Shown here in pieces: positions 26,042 to 34,812 of a DNA stretch of 64,000 nt. The translations under genes and the position numbers were made by a program. The notes beneath the pieces were generated by a model. That model was not told the origin of the DNA. It saw nothing but the letters and a program-made list of their open reading frames with translations, and did not search any database. This DNA comes from Gaetbulibacter_B jejuensis (GTDB lineage: Bacteria > Bacteroidota > Bacteroidia > Flavobacteriales > Flavobacteriaceae): positions 124,001 to 188,000 of the forward strand of contig NZ_BAAAGF010000003.1 of NCBI RefSeq assembly GCF_039524015.1, read 5' to 3'. Positions within the stretch are counted from its first letter, which is position 1, and each line of letters begins with the position of its first letter.

Positions 26042-26203
26042 TTAATTATCATCAGTTACTTCGTCAACAGCATCCTCTACCTCGTCTCCTACATCCTCAA
26101 TGGCTTCTTCAACGGTTTCGTCTGCTGATTTCTTTTCTCTACAGCTTGTAAATACTGTAGATAATGCGAACATTAATGTTAATGCTAAAACTATTTTTTT
26201 CAT
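26042..26203 (-). CDS. Small acidic lipoprotein
   Basis: 53 residues, too short for most gene finders. A signal peptide (KKIVLALTLMFALSTVF) ends in a lipobox TSC, with Cys21. The mature part is highly acidic and repeats ETVEEAIEDVGDEVEDAVDE, probably one amphipathic helix. Similar tiny lipoproteins are common in Flavobacteriia; function unknown. It follows the DUF1328 gene by 47 bases and is closed by a strong terminator, so the two are probably cotranscribed. Confidence 0.8.
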   Translation of the reverse strand: MKKIVLALTLMFALSTVFTSCREKKSADETVEEAIEDVGDEVEDAVDEVTDDN

Positions 26204-26250
26204 GATTTGGTTTTTAATGGTTATTAATTGTTTTATTGTTTTGGTACTGA

Positions 26251-26415
26251 TTAGCTTTTCTTCATAAGCCCTCTAAGTAGTGATACTACAAAGAGTATTA
26301 AAAAGATAAAGAAACATATTTTAGCTATTCCAGCTGATGCACCTGCTATTCCGCCAAATCCTAAGAATCCAGCGATAAGAGCAATAATAATAAAGGCAAT
26401 TGTCCAACGTAACAT
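26251..26415 (-). CDS. DUF1328 (YtjA-type) small membrane protein
   Basis: 54 residues and two hydrophobic helices: LRWTIAFIIIALIAGFLGFGG, then AGASAGIAKICFFIFLILFVVSLL. The FGG-IAGASAGIAK signature between them is diagnostic of DUF1328. These proteins are often induced by envelope or osmotic stress in other bacteria; no role is proven. It precedes the acidic lipoprotein gene in the same direction. Confidence 0.88.
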   Translation of the reverse strand: MLRWTIAFIIIALIAGFLGFGGIAGASAGIAKICFFIFLILFVVSLLRGLMKKS

Positions 26416-26653
26416 AATTTTATTGTTTTATGATTACACTAAAAGCTTTGTGAATACAAAAAGCTACTCTAACGTTTAGAGATTTTAAATACGTAAAATA
26501 AAGCTTAAAAGGGGAAAATACTTGAATAAATAATTACTGTTAGCTAAGCGGATAATACCAACAGCATTTACCTCTAAATTACAAACAGTGAGCGAATTAC
26601 CATAGTTTTTAACATATGTTAACTGAATAGAGACACATTTAACACAAATTATG

Positions 26654-27724
26654 TTAAAGCCAACGTTTTCTTCTAAAATAAATTAACATTAAAATAAACA
26701 GAACAATCATAACAGCCCACACAACATAGTAACCATATTTGTAATGCAGTTCTGGCATATTATTGAAATTCATACCATATACACCAGCTATAAAGGTTAA
26801 CGGAATAAAGATAGTAGCAATAATGGTAAGCACTTTCATAACTTCGTTCATCTTATTACTAATAAGCGTCATGTACATATCCATAATGCTCCATATCATT
26901 TCGCGATACAAATCAATGGTTTCACTCACCTGAATGGTATGGTCATACAAATCTCTAAGGTAGCTTCGGGTTTTAATGTCTATGATTTTACATTCCGATT
27001 TTTCTAAACGGTTAATGATTTCCCTAAACGGAAATATAGACCGTCTAATTTTTAGAATTTCTCGTTTTAACCCTTGTATTTGACTTGGTGTACTTCCATT
27101 TGATTCCGAAGCAAAAACATCTGTCTCCAAATCCTCTATCCTATCTCCAAAATCTTCAATAACTGACATATAGTTATCCACAACAGCATCTAAAATTGCA
27201 TACATTAAATAATCGGAACCTTGAGACCTAATACGACCTTTAGCGTTAGAGATACGCTCTCGCAATTCATCAAAAACATCACCATCGGCTTCTTGAAACG
27301 TAAGTACGTAGCTTTCACCAACTACCATACTCACCTGTTCATAGTTTAACACACCATCATCTTTAAAATAAAGCATTTTAAAAACGATAAATAAGTAATC
27401 TTCAAACTCATCAATTTTAGGACGATGTGTAGTATCAACTACATCTTCGAGTGTTAGTGGATGTAAGTGATAATGCAAACCAAGTTTTTCAATGTTTTTA
27501 GTTGCGTTTAACCCATTTACATTAATCCAAGTTACCTGATTGGTCTCTTTAAAATTAAAGGCATCCTCAACATTTTTAGAATCTAACTTTGTGTAAGAAT
27601 CTACACTGTAATTGATAATTTCAACAGTAGTAACATCAGAAAACTTTTTCCCCTTGTAGGAAATAGTTCCTGGTGGAAGGTTGGATGCTTTGTTGGGTTT
27701 TCTACGTTTTTTGATTTTCATCAT
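26654..27724 (-). CDS. corA: CorA-type magnesium/cobalt transporter
   Basis: About 356 residues from the ATGATG pair at 27724/27721; the 16 codons further upstream look noncoding. A large N-terminal cytosolic funnel domain with long helices is followed by two membrane segments at the end. The pore signature is intact as YGMNF between them (AGVYGMNFNNMPELHYKYGYY). The C-terminus ends in basic residues (FRRKRWL), as in CorA pentamers. It should carry magnesium passively into the cytosol. It is monocistronic as far as I can see. Confidence 0.93.
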   Translation of the reverse strand: MMKIKKRRKPNKASNLPPGTISYKGKKFSDVTTVEIINYSVDSYTKLDSKNVEDAFNFKETNQVTWINVNGLNATKNIEKLGLHYHLHPLTLEDVVDTTHRPKIDEFEDYLFIVFKMLYFKDDGVLNYEQVSMVVGESYVLTFQEADGDVFDELRERISNAKGRIRSQGSDYLMYAILDAVVDNYMSVIEDFGDRIEDLETDVFASESNGSTPSQIQGLKREILKIRRSIFPFREIINRLEKSECKIIDIKTRSYLRDLYDHTIQVSETIDLYREMIWSIMDMYMTLISNKMNEVMKVLTIIATIFIPLTFIAGVYGMNFNNMPELHYKYGYYVVWAVMIVLFILMLIYFRRKRWL

Positions 27725-27804
27725 TAAAATAACTTGGAGACTAAAAGTATAAAACTTAGAGCAATTGAACACATCAATTTAAGAATAACTAATAACAATT
27801 GAAA

Positions 27805-27839
27805 TTTGACTGTAAAAAAGTTAAAACCAGCTATATTTG
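27805..27839 (+). promoter_or_regulatory. Promoter of the 74-residue protein gene
   Basis: TTTG (27805-27808) and TATATTTG (27832-27839) are 23 bases apart, both matching the Bacteroidota consensus. The start would be near 27846, leaving a leader of about 67 bases. Confidence 0.55.
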
Positions 27840-27912
27840 AATAATTGGAATTCGACTTGCATTTTGGATAAATTTTTATTATTATGCAAATTAAATCCTT
27901 CAAATAGAATAT

Positions 27913-28137
27913 ATGGGAAGACCAGCGACAAAACCTAAGAAACTCAAAGATGGTTTTTATTTAGAAATTAGAAACAAAGGGTCAAAAACAGGAATTAAAC
28001 TTTACAGAGACACTAAGGCTCAAATGCTTAGAACAATTAAGGAGTATGAACAAGCCAAAGAAGTTATTATTTTAGGAGAATCTAAAAACGGAAAATGGGT
28101 TAACAAAGAACCTGTTTTACACGTTATGGAAGATTAA
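27913..28137 (+). CDS. Conserved small basic protein of unknown function
   Basis: 74 residues, with a basic N-terminus (MGRPATKPKKLKDGFYLEIR) and no membrane segment or signal. The beta-type pattern followed by a helix (AQMLRTIKEYEQAKEV) and the positive charge suggest nucleic-acid or ribosome contact, without further support. A clear consensus promoter stands in front, which argues that it is a real gene. Confidence 0.7.
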   Translation: MGRPATKPKKLKDGFYLEIRNKGSKTGIKLYRDTKAQMLRTIKEYEQAKEVIILGESKNGKWVNKEPVLHVMED

Positions 28138-28236
28138 CTTCTTATACTTTTTTATTCATTTCGCAATTATTTAGATATACTTTTAGATTATTTTCATAAA
28201 TTGTTTTAAAATTTTACTAACTAAATAAAATAATTT

Positions 28237-28674
28237 ATGAATCATTCAACTAGAACAAAACCACCAATTTGGTTTTGGATTATTAGTGTTATTGCATTAA
28301 TATGGAATTTAATGGGTGTTATGGCCTACTTAGGTCAAGCCTATATGTCTGATGCTGATTTAAGCGCTTTACCTGAAGCCGAACAAGCTCTTTATACCAA
28401 TGTACCTGCTTGGGCAACTGCTGCATTTGCTATTGGTGTTTTTGGAGGTGCGTTAGGATGCTTACTTTTACTTTTAAGAAAAAAATGGGCTAAAAGCCTA
28501 TTTATTATTTCATTAATAGGTGTGTTGATACAGACTTCTTACAATATTTTTGTAAGCGATGCTTTAGACGTTTATGGTACTAAAGGATTAATTATGCCTA
28601 TAATTATATTGATTATTGCGCTATATCTTATTATGTTTTCTAACAAGTCTATAGCTAAAGGTTGGATTTCGTAA
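28237..28674 (+). CDS. Four-helix membrane protein of unknown function
   Basis: 145 residues with four hydrophobic segments (starting WFWIISVIALIWNLMGVMAYL). Related flavobacterial proteins are often labelled 'sugar transporter' in databases, which its small size does not support. The extramembrane loop after segment one (DADLSALPEAEQALYTNVPAW) is a recognisable feature of the family. Function unknown. Confidence 0.75.
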   Translation: MNHSTRTKPPIWFWIISVIALIWNLMGVMAYLGQAYMSDADLSALPEAEQALYTNVPAWATAAFAIGVFGGALGCLLLLLRKKWAKSLFIISLIGVLIQTSYNIFVSDALDVYGTKGLIMPIIILIIALYLIMFSNKSIAKGWIS

Positions 28675-28721
28675 TGAAAATAGTATTACACAAGATTTTG
28701 AAATACTCATCATCGTATTGA

Positions 28722-29147
28722 ATGAAAAAATGGATTTTAACATTAGTCGTAATAATCCTATTTGGAATTGCTGGAATCGGAATTAAAATTAACTCCGATT
28801 TTGACAAAGTTTCAAAAGCTTTTCATTCAGAACACTCTCTAAAAGAGTCTAGTTTTATTTTAATTTCCGAATCTACTTCTCCAAATCTAAAATATAGATA
28901 TTACGAATATCAATTTGACAATGGTGGATTTGGACATTCAAGAGTTTTTTGGTCAGTTGTTGATAATAATGAAGACAAGGAACAAGACCTCATAAAAGGT
29001 TTAATTCCAGATGGATATAAAATCAAAGGTTGGACAAATAACGATAAACTGATTATAGAAAAGTGGGAACCATATTACAAAATCGAAAAAACAGAATTGA
29101 AAAGCGGGACAGAAATAAATGGTGTAATAATTACTCTAACTGAATAA
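28722..29147 (+). CDS. Membrane-anchored or exported hypothetical protein
   Basis: 141 residues. The N-terminal hydrophobic segment (KKWILTLVVIILFGIAGIGI) is a signal anchor or uncleaved signal peptide, and the rest is a small soluble domain with no recognised family. It ends at a strong bidirectional terminator shared with truA. Confidence 0.6.
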   Translation: MKKWILTLVVIILFGIAGIGIKINSDFDKVSKAFHSEHSLKESSFILISESTSPNLKYRYYEYQFDNGGFGHSRVFWSVVDNNEDKEQDLIKGLIPDGYKIKGWTNNDKLIIEKWEPYYKIEKTELKSGTEINGVIITLTE

Positions 29148-29202
29148 TAAAAGTACTTAAAACAATTTATAACCGCTAAACTATTCCAATCCACATAAGA
29201 AT

Positions 29203-29234
29203 AAAAAAGCATCTTATTTATAAGGTGCTTTTTT
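29203..29234. terminator. Bidirectional terminator between the hypothetical gene and the TruA gene
   Basis: AAAAAAGCATCTTA (29203-29216) and TAAGGTGCTTTTTT (29221-29234) pair with one G-U across a TTTA loop, with A and T runs on both sides. It overlaps the last codon of the TruA-like gene. Confidence 0.88.
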
Positions 29235-30015
29235 ATTTAAACAACATCTTGTTAAGAATTAAACCGGAAGCAGGTGCAATGTAGTCAATTGCTATATCAC
29301 TATCTTCTTGCAAACTCGCAGTGATATCATCTAAGGTTATTTCGCCTTTTCCTAGTTTTATCAAAGCTCCCATCATTAACCTTATTTGATTTCTGCCAAA
29401 ACCTTCTCCTCTAACTCTTAGCATGTATGTGTTTTTTGGAAAGAAACTTGCTGTGTATTCTTTGTTTTCTATAAGCTCACAGCTTTCAATGGTCCTAGTG
29501 TATAATCCATTTCCTGTTGCTTTATAGCAATAACTTTTAAAATTGTGCTCGCCTTGAAAAAGTTTAGCGCCTTTAATCATTACATCTATATCCAGTTCAT
29601 CTAAAATAGTTGTGAGTATTGGTGCACAAAACGGATGGCATTTTTCGCCATGGGCAAACAAGTAAATGTACTCTTTAACTTTTGGGTGTTGAATGATATT
29701 AAACTCTTTATCGACTTCTTCAATTGATAAGGCTCTAACATCTTGTGGCAAGTTGTAGTTAAACCATTTTAAAAAATAGTCTTTATCGTCAATTTCATGC
29801 TTTAAAAATAGCTCTATAGCTGTTTCATTTGCTGACACCATTGCATCAGTTCTACCTGCAACTAAGGTTTTAAAATATTTGCCTTCAAGTATGTAATTAA
29901 ATGTACGATCCACCATAAGGTGAAGGGTTTTTAAGTTGGGTTGTTTTTGCCAACCATGAAACCTATAGCCTAAATATTGAATTTTTATGAGGTAGTAATA
30001 GCGCTTATCAAACAT
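29233..30015 (-). CDS. Divergent TruA-like tRNA pseudouridine synthase
   Basis: 260 residues. The TruA fold is recognisable: an N-terminal YYYLIKIQYLGYRFHGWQKQPN, the catalytic Asp57 in AGRTD, and the C-terminal RGEGFGRNQIRLMMGALIKLGKGEI. Canonical TruA continues the catalytic loop as GRTDAGVHA, but here it reads GRTDAMVSANETAIE, and the Arg-rich segment after the third strand (usually SARSRTYRY) is replaced by HPKVKEYIYLF. It therefore looks like a paralogue with altered RNA specificity. The active-site Asp argues that it is still catalytic. Confidence 0.82.
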   Translation of the reverse strand: MFDKRYYYLIKIQYLGYRFHGWQKQPNLKTLHLMVDRTFNYILEGKYFKTLVAGRTDAMVSANETAIELFLKHEIDDKDYFLKWFNYNLPQDVRALSIEEVDKEFNIIQHPKVKEYIYLFAHGEKCHPFCAPILTTILDELDIDVMIKGAKLFQGEHNFKSYCYKATGNGLYTRTIESCELIENKEYTASFFPKNTYMLRVRGEGFGRNQIRLMMGALIKLGKGEITLDDITASLQEDSDIAIDYIAPASGLILNKMLFK

Positions 30016-30063
30016 AATGGCAAGAACGTTATTTTATTGAACAATCCAAAGTCTAATATTTAT

Positions 30064-30097
30064 AAAAAAAGACCATCAAGCACGAAGCTTGACAGCC
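30064..30097 (-). terminator. Terminator of the M43 metalloprotease gene
   Basis: In minus-strand RNA the arms at 30097-30087 and 30081-30071 pair over 11 positions, including G-U pairs, around a UUCG-type loop, and a run of seven U's follows (30070-30064). Confidence 0.85.
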
Positions 30098-30121
30098 TTT
30101 TAAAAAATTACTAACTAATTA

Positions 30122-31927
30122 TTAATCTATAACTACTTTCTTAACTTTTAGTTGAGATTGATTTGATACTTTTACAATGTAAATTCCACTGTTTAAACCT
30201 GATACATCAATACTGTTTCTTGTTGCAGAAGTATCTAACATTTTAGTTTTAACTAAACGACCTTGAATATCGTATAAGTTAACTGTTGATTCACCAAACA
30301 ACTGTCCTTTTACAATTAATTCATTATTGGTATTATCAGAAAAGATATTCAACTCACTAGCATTAGCTTCACCAATTGATAGCGTCCCAGATGGTTCAAC
30401 ATAAATTGTATAGTCCTCAGTTTGTCCATATACTAAAGAGGTGTAACACGCTGAGTCTATTAGATTAACTCCTCCAAATCTATCATCAACATCAGTCATC
30501 AATCTTAATCTCACATAACTATCATAAGGAATACTTGTAGGATATGCTATTGTTACTGGCACAACTGCTCCACCAGCTATATCTTGAGTAAAACTTTGCG
30601 TTTCAGCATCGTCATCAAAATCACCATCATTATTCCAATCTATCCACACACCTAACTGATGAAAGTTACCAGGCGCAACTTCAACATTCATTGTATAAGA
30701 ATTTGCTGCATCAATATTGAAAAGACCAGTGCAATTAACACTTCTATCAAGATTACCACCATCAATTCCTGTAGTAGATGTTGTATAAGTTGTATTGTTT
30801 AATTCAACACTCATCACACCTGAGTAATTGTTTCCAGCAGGTGAATTTGCTAAACATACTGCTGCAGGAGCTGTAAATCCTGGTGATGGAGCTTCATCTC
30901 CTTTAGACGCTACAATTCCAGTATCAGTCATTGCTGCTCTTGCTCTTGTTTTTTGGTCTTCGGTTAATCTATCAGTACAATAATAATAACTCATTATATT
31001 ATTAACAGTATTGTTATCAACCCAAGGACTACCTGTACAAGTGTTGTTTACTGGACAAGTACTTGTTTCTCTTAAGTGAGGAACAGTATCTGCACAACCA
31101 TCACTATCTACACCTACAGTAGCATCGGCAGGACAAGTATCACCTACTCCATCACTGTCAGTATCATCTCCTTGAAACGTGTGATATAAATGGAAATAGT
31201 GACCAACTTCATGCACTACAGTACTATTGTCTCCATTGGAGTTTAATCCCCAACCATTAGTATTTCCTGGATCGTAACCAAAAACGGTTGACATCATTAC
31301 CGATCCATGGCTACTAGAACTTTCGCTATAGAAATATGCATATCCTTGGTAACCATAGCCACCATTATTATCGTCTAATTCAGTTACAACCCAAACATTA
31401 AAATAATCAGTTTGCGGCCAGCTAATTAAAGTCTTAATATCATTGTAACTAGCTCCATTTGACTCAGTAACATTAACACCATATTGTGAGTAACCTGGTA
31501 AACTAGAAGCATTAATTCTATTAATACCTGTTGTAGCGTTACAGTTCGGGTCTCTTTGTGCTAAAGCAAATTCTATTTCAAAATCAATAGAACTATTAGG
31601 AGTTAGACCTCTGTAAAAATCGTTTAAGTTGTTTATACTACTTAAAATTTGAGCATCAGAAATATTAGATCCTGTACCTTCGGCTTCTCCAAGATGCAAT
31701 ACATGCACAACAACAGGAATAGTATATACTGTTCCATTTCGTTGAGTTAACGTATTGTTTGAAATAAAGTTTTGAATTTTCTGTTCAGCAAGTTGCTCTT
31801 GTTGAACATAGTTAGGGTCTTGTAATAATAATTCTCTTTGAGTATCAAATGCACATTGCTGAGCAAAAGTAGAATAGCTAAACAAAGAAAACACTACCAT
31901 TACAACATAAATAGTAAAGTTTTTCAT
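30122..31927 (-). CDS. T9SS-secreted M43-type metalloprotease with GEVED domain
   Basis: About 601 residues from the Met at 31927, which begins a clear signal peptide (MKNFTIYVVMVVFSLFSYST, then FAQQ); the 10 codons upstream are not signal-like. The zinc motif is HEVGHYFHLYH, with IMSYYYCTDRLT as the Met-turn region, placing it in the pappalysin/cytophagalysin (M43) group. The eighth motif position, normally Gly, is His. A GEVED-type beta domain with WIDWNNDGDF and YGQTEDYTIYV follows, then a T9SS sorting domain ending LKVKKVVID. Role: extracellular protein degradation. Confidence 0.92.
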   Translation of the reverse strand: MKNFTIYVVMVVFSLFSYSTFAQQCAFDTQRELLLQDPNYVQQEQLAEQKIQNFISNNTLTQRNGTVYTIPVVVHVLHLGEAEGTGSNISDAQILSSINNLNDFYRGLTPNSSIDFEIEFALAQRDPNCNATTGINRINASSLPGYSQYGVNVTESNGASYNDIKTLISWPQTDYFNVWVVTELDDNNGGYGYQGYAYFYSESSSSHGSVMMSTVFGYDPGNTNGWGLNSNGDNSTVVHEVGHYFHLYHTFQGDDTDSDGVGDTCPADATVGVDSDGCADTVPHLRETSTCPVNNTCTGSPWVDNNTVNNIMSYYYCTDRLTEDQKTRARAAMTDTGIVASKGDEAPSPGFTAPAAVCLANSPAGNNYSGVMSVELNNTTYTTSTTGIDGGNLDRSVNCTGLFNIDAANSYTMNVEVAPGNFHQLGVWIDWNNDGDFDDDAETQSFTQDIAGGAVVPVTIAYPTSIPYDSYVRLRLMTDVDDRFGGVNLIDSACYTSLVYGQTEDYTIYVEPSGTLSIGEANASELNIFSDNTNNELIVKGQLFGESTVNLYDIQGRLVKTKMLDTSATRNSIDVSGLNSGIYIVKVSNQSQLKVKKVVID

Positions 31928-32024
31928 GAAATCTAGTTTATAGTTTTGGGCTTGCAATATACACTTTTTTACAAAAAAACAACGCTTTGTCGAAAATATT
32001 TACGTTTAATCGATGATTTTGAAC

Positions 32025-32621
32025 TTAGTGTCTTTGTTTAAGAATAGATACAATATCCTCTAACTTAAACCCTTTAGCCTGAAGGAGAATTAGATAGTGA
32101 AACAACAAATCTGCACTTTCATTTAAAAATAAATTGTCATTATCATCCTTTGCTTCTATCACAACTTCAACAGCTTCCTCACCAACTTTTTGAGCAATTT
32201 TATTTATTCCTTTTTCAAAAAGTGCAGCAACATAAGATTCATTAGATTTGGAATTATGTTTCCTATCAGAAATAATATGTTCTAAACTAGACAAAAACCC
32301 ATAAGTTTGTGAGTTATCTTCATCCCAACAAGTATCAGTTCCTTTATGGCAAGTAGGACCCAATGGCTCAACTTTTACAAGCAATGTATCATTATCACAA
32401 TCTACTTTTATGTCTTTTAAAACAAGTATATTCCCACTTTCTTCTCCTTTTGTCCAAAGACGCTGCTTACTTCTACTAAAAAATGTTACTCGCTTTGTAT
32501 CGATTGTTTTTTTATACGCTTCTTCATTCATATAACCCAACATTAATACTGTTTTGGTTGTTACATCTTGAATGATAGCTGGTATTAATCCGTCGTTGTT
32601 TTTATTAAAATCTATGTTCAT
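32025..32621 (-). CDS. hisI: Bifunctional phosphoribosyl-AMP cyclohydrolase/phosphoribosyl-ATP pyrophosphatase
   Basis: A 198-residue HisIE fusion for steps 2 and 3 of histidine synthesis. The HisI half (about 1-100) has SRSKQRLWTKGEESGN and the zinc-binding CHKGTDTCW. The HisE half (about 108-198) has KVGEEAVEVVIEAKDDN and ADLLFHYLILLQAKG. It is the last gene of the his operon and overlaps the end of hisF by 4 bases. Confidence 0.96.
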   Translation of the reverse strand: MNIDFNKNNDGLIPAIIQDVTTKTVLMLGYMNEEAYKKTIDTKRVTFFSRSKQRLWTKGEESGNILVLKDIKVDCDNDTLLVKVEPLGPTCHKGTDTCWDEDNSQTYGFLSSLEHIISDRKHNSKSNESYVAALFEKGINKIAQKVGEEAVEVVIEAKDDNDNLFLNESADLLFHYLILLQAKGFKLEDIVSILKQRH

Positions 32622-33373
32622 AGCCTTACAGGAATATTGAGTTTTAGTAATTCTTTTTTAAGTTGAATAATTTCTATTTCTCCAAAATGGAATACGCTTG
32701 CAGCCAAAGCAGCATCAGCTTTTCCTTTAGTAAATGCATCAGAAAAGTGTTGAATACTTCCTGCTCCTCCAGAAGCTATTATTGGAATGTTTACCATTTT
32801 GGATAATTTTGCTAAGGCCTCATTTGCAAAACCATTTTTTGTTCCGTCATGATCCATAGAAGTAAACAATATTTCACCAGCTCCTCGTTGTTCTACTTCT
32901 TGTGCCCAATCAAACAAATTCAATTCTGTTTCAATTGTTCCTCCTGCTAGGTGTACTTTCCATTCATCATTTACTTGCTTTGCATCAATAGCAACAACTA
33001 TACATTGGCTACCAAACTTTTCAGAAAGCTCATTAATAAGTTGAGGTCGCTTAACCGCAGAAGAATTTACCGAAACTTTATCTGCTCCATTTTTCAATAA
33101 TATACTTACATCTTCAATGGACGAAATACCACCACCTACCGTAAACGGAATATTAACTTGTTCAGCTACTTTAAGCACCATGTCTTTAGTGGTTTTTCTC
33201 GCTTCTTGAGTTGCTGAAATGTCTAAAAACACTAATTCATCAGCTCCATGAGTAGCATATTCTTTAGCTAGCTCAACTGGATCTCCTGCATCAATAAGGT
33301 TGACAAAATTGACACCTTTTACAGTTCTACCGTTTTTGATGTCTAAACAAGGTACGATTCTTTTTGTTAGCAT
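32618..33373 (-). CDS. hisF: Imidazole glycerol phosphate synthase cyclase subunit
   Basis: 251 residues, a TIM barrel. The two catalytic acids lie in IVPCLDIKNGR (D11) and CIVVAIDAKQV (near residue 130), and phosphate-binding glycines lie in TVGGGI and IASGGAGS. Together with HisH it converts PRFAR and ammonia to IGP and AICAR. One base separates it from hisA. Confidence 0.97.
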   Translation of the reverse strand: MLTKRIVPCLDIKNGRTVKGVNFVNLIDAGDPVELAKEYATHGADELVFLDISATQEARKTTKDMVLKVAEQVNIPFTVGGGISSIEDVSILLKNGADKVSVNSSAVKRPQLINELSEKFGSQCIVVAIDAKQVNDEWKVHLAGGTIETELNLFDWAQEVEQRGAGEILFTSMDHDGTKNGFANEALAKLSKMVNIPIIASGGAGSIQHFSDAFTKGKADAALAASVFHFGEIEIIQLKKELLKLNIPVRL

Positions 33374-33374
33374 T

Positions 33375-34106
33375 TTAAAACTGTTTTTCTAAGTCCTTTA
33401 AGTTTATAGCGCCTTCATAAAGTGCTTTTCCTATTATAACTGCTTCACACCCTAAATCTTCGAGTTTATTAATATCATCAATTGAAGTTACACCACCTGA
33501 GGCGATTAGTTTAATAGATTGACTTTCGCTATTAGAACAGTTGTCAATAATTTTTTTATACAAATCAAACGAAGGACCTTCTAACATGCCATCTTTAGCA
33601 ATATCAGTACAAACAACGTATTGTATTCCTTTCTTTTGGTACGTTTTGATAAAGGGAACTATTTCTAAACTACTTTGCTCCTGCCAACCATTGATGGCTA
33701 CTTTTTCGTTTTCACAATCGGCTCCTAATATGATTTTTGCTCCTCCATATTTTTCAATCCATGTTTCAAAAGTTACACTGTCTTTTACAGCTATACTACC
33801 TCCTGTAATTTGTTTTGCTCCAGAATTGAAAGCGATATGTAAGTCTTCATCAGATTTTAAACCACCTCCAAAATCTATTTTAAGACTAGTTTTAGAGGCA
33901 ATAAGTTCCAAAACTTTATAGTTTACTATATGTTTTGCTTTTGCACCATCTAAATCAACTAAATGCAAATACTCAATACCTGCACCTTCAAATTGTTTTG
34001 CTACTTCTAAAGGGTTTTCATTATATATTTTTTTGGTATTGTAGTCGCCTTTGGTTAAGCGCACACATTTACCGTCTATGATATCTATTGCTGGAATTAT
34101 CCTCAT
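33375..34106 (-). CDS. hisA: ProFAR isomerase
   Basis: 243 residues, a TIM barrel paralogous to HisF. The catalytic Asp8 lies in IIPAIDIIDGKCVRL and the second acid in YVVCTDIAKDGM (near 169). It isomerises ProFAR to PRFAR. A 78-base gap with two hairpins separates it from hisH upstream; this is the widest gap of the operon. Confidence 0.97.
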   Translation of the reverse strand: MRIIPAIDIIDGKCVRLTKGDYNTKKIYNENPLEVAKQFEGAGIEYLHLVDLDGAKAKHIVNYKVLELIASKTSLKIDFGGGLKSDEDLHIAFNSGAKQITGGSIAVKDSVTFETWIEKYGGAKIILGADCENEKVAINGWQEQSSLEIVPFIKTYQKKGIQYVVCTDIAKDGMLEGPSFDLYKKIIDNCSNSESQSIKLIASGGVTSIDDINKLEDLGCEAVIIGKALYEGAINLKDLEKQF

Positions 34107-34114
34107 GATTTCTT

Positions 34115-34130
34115 TCCTGCAAAAGCAGGA
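34115..34130. repeat. Short palindromic hairpin (TCCTGC type) in the hisH-hisA gap
   Basis: The sequence TCCTGC-AAAA-GCAGGA forms a 6-bp hairpin. It resembles REP-like palindromes scattered in flavobacterial genomes. A T run lies on its plus-strand side, facing away from his operon transcription, so it should not terminate his mRNA. Confidence 0.5.
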
Positions 34131-34159
34131 CTCTTTTTTAATTAATAATTTATTTTGAG

Positions 34160-34180
34160 ATGCTGAAACTGGTTCAGCAT
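34160..34180. repeat. REP-like palindrome (ATGCTGAA type) in the hisH-hisA gap
   Basis: The sequence ATGCTGAA-N5-TTCAGCAT is preceded by GAG. It is the same GA-rich-stem layout as the element at 44242-44263 and resembles the common 'GAT-CTGAAAC-GTTCAG' palindromes of this phylum. Confidence 0.5.
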
Positions 34181-34184
34181 AACA

Positions 34185-34766
34185 TTATAGTTCTATAAAA
34201 TTCTTTAAAATTTGTTCTCCTGCTGTACTACTTTTTTCTGGGTGAAATTGTACGCCATAAAAGTTTTTATTTTGTAATGCAGAAGAATATGTTAACCCAT
34301 AATTAGTTTTAGCAATGGTTTGATTACATACTTCCGCAAAGTAGCTATGCACCAGATACATATAATCTTGCTCATTATTGTTTTTAAATAAAGGTGACTT
34401 CAAATCGGTAATGGAATTCCATCCCATTTGAGGTACTTTTAAAGCATCAGAAAACCGTTTTACACTAACATTAAATACACCTAAACCTTGAGTGTTACCT
34501 TCTTCGGTAAAATTACAAAGCAATTGCATCCCTAAACAAATCCCTAAAACAGGTTGCTTTAACTCTGGAATTAAAAGATTAAGTTTTGATCTCTTCAACA
34601 TATTCATTGCTGATGATGCTTCTCCTACTCCTGGAAAAATCACTCTATCTGCTGATTTAATTTCTTCAGAATTATTTGTCAATATCGCTTCTACTCCTAA
34701 CCTATTAAAAGCAAACTGAATACTCTTAATGTTTCCTGCTCCATAATCTATAATAGTTACTTTCAT
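34185..34766 (-). CDS. hisH: Imidazole glycerol phosphate synthase glutamine amidotransferase subunit
   Basis: 193 residues of the class I glutamine amidotransferase family. The nucleophile Cys77 lies in GICLGMQLL, and the catalytic His and Glu lie in VQFHPEKSS near residue 175. It supplies ammonia to HisF. It lies 46 bases after hisB. Confidence 0.97.
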   Translation of the reverse strand: MKVTIIDYGAGNIKSIQFAFNRLGVEAILTNNSEEIKSADRVIFPGVGEASSAMNMLKRSKLNLLIPELKQPVLGICLGMQLLCNFTEEGNTQGLGVFNVSVKRFSDALKVPQMGWNSITDLKSPLFKNNNEQDYMYLVHSYFAEVCNQTIAKTNYGLTYSSALQNKNFYGVQFHPEKSSTAGEQILKNFIEL

Positions 34767-34812
34767 TTCTTATCGATATAATTTTGTTGTACAAAATCAC
34801 TAGAAGTGACAT

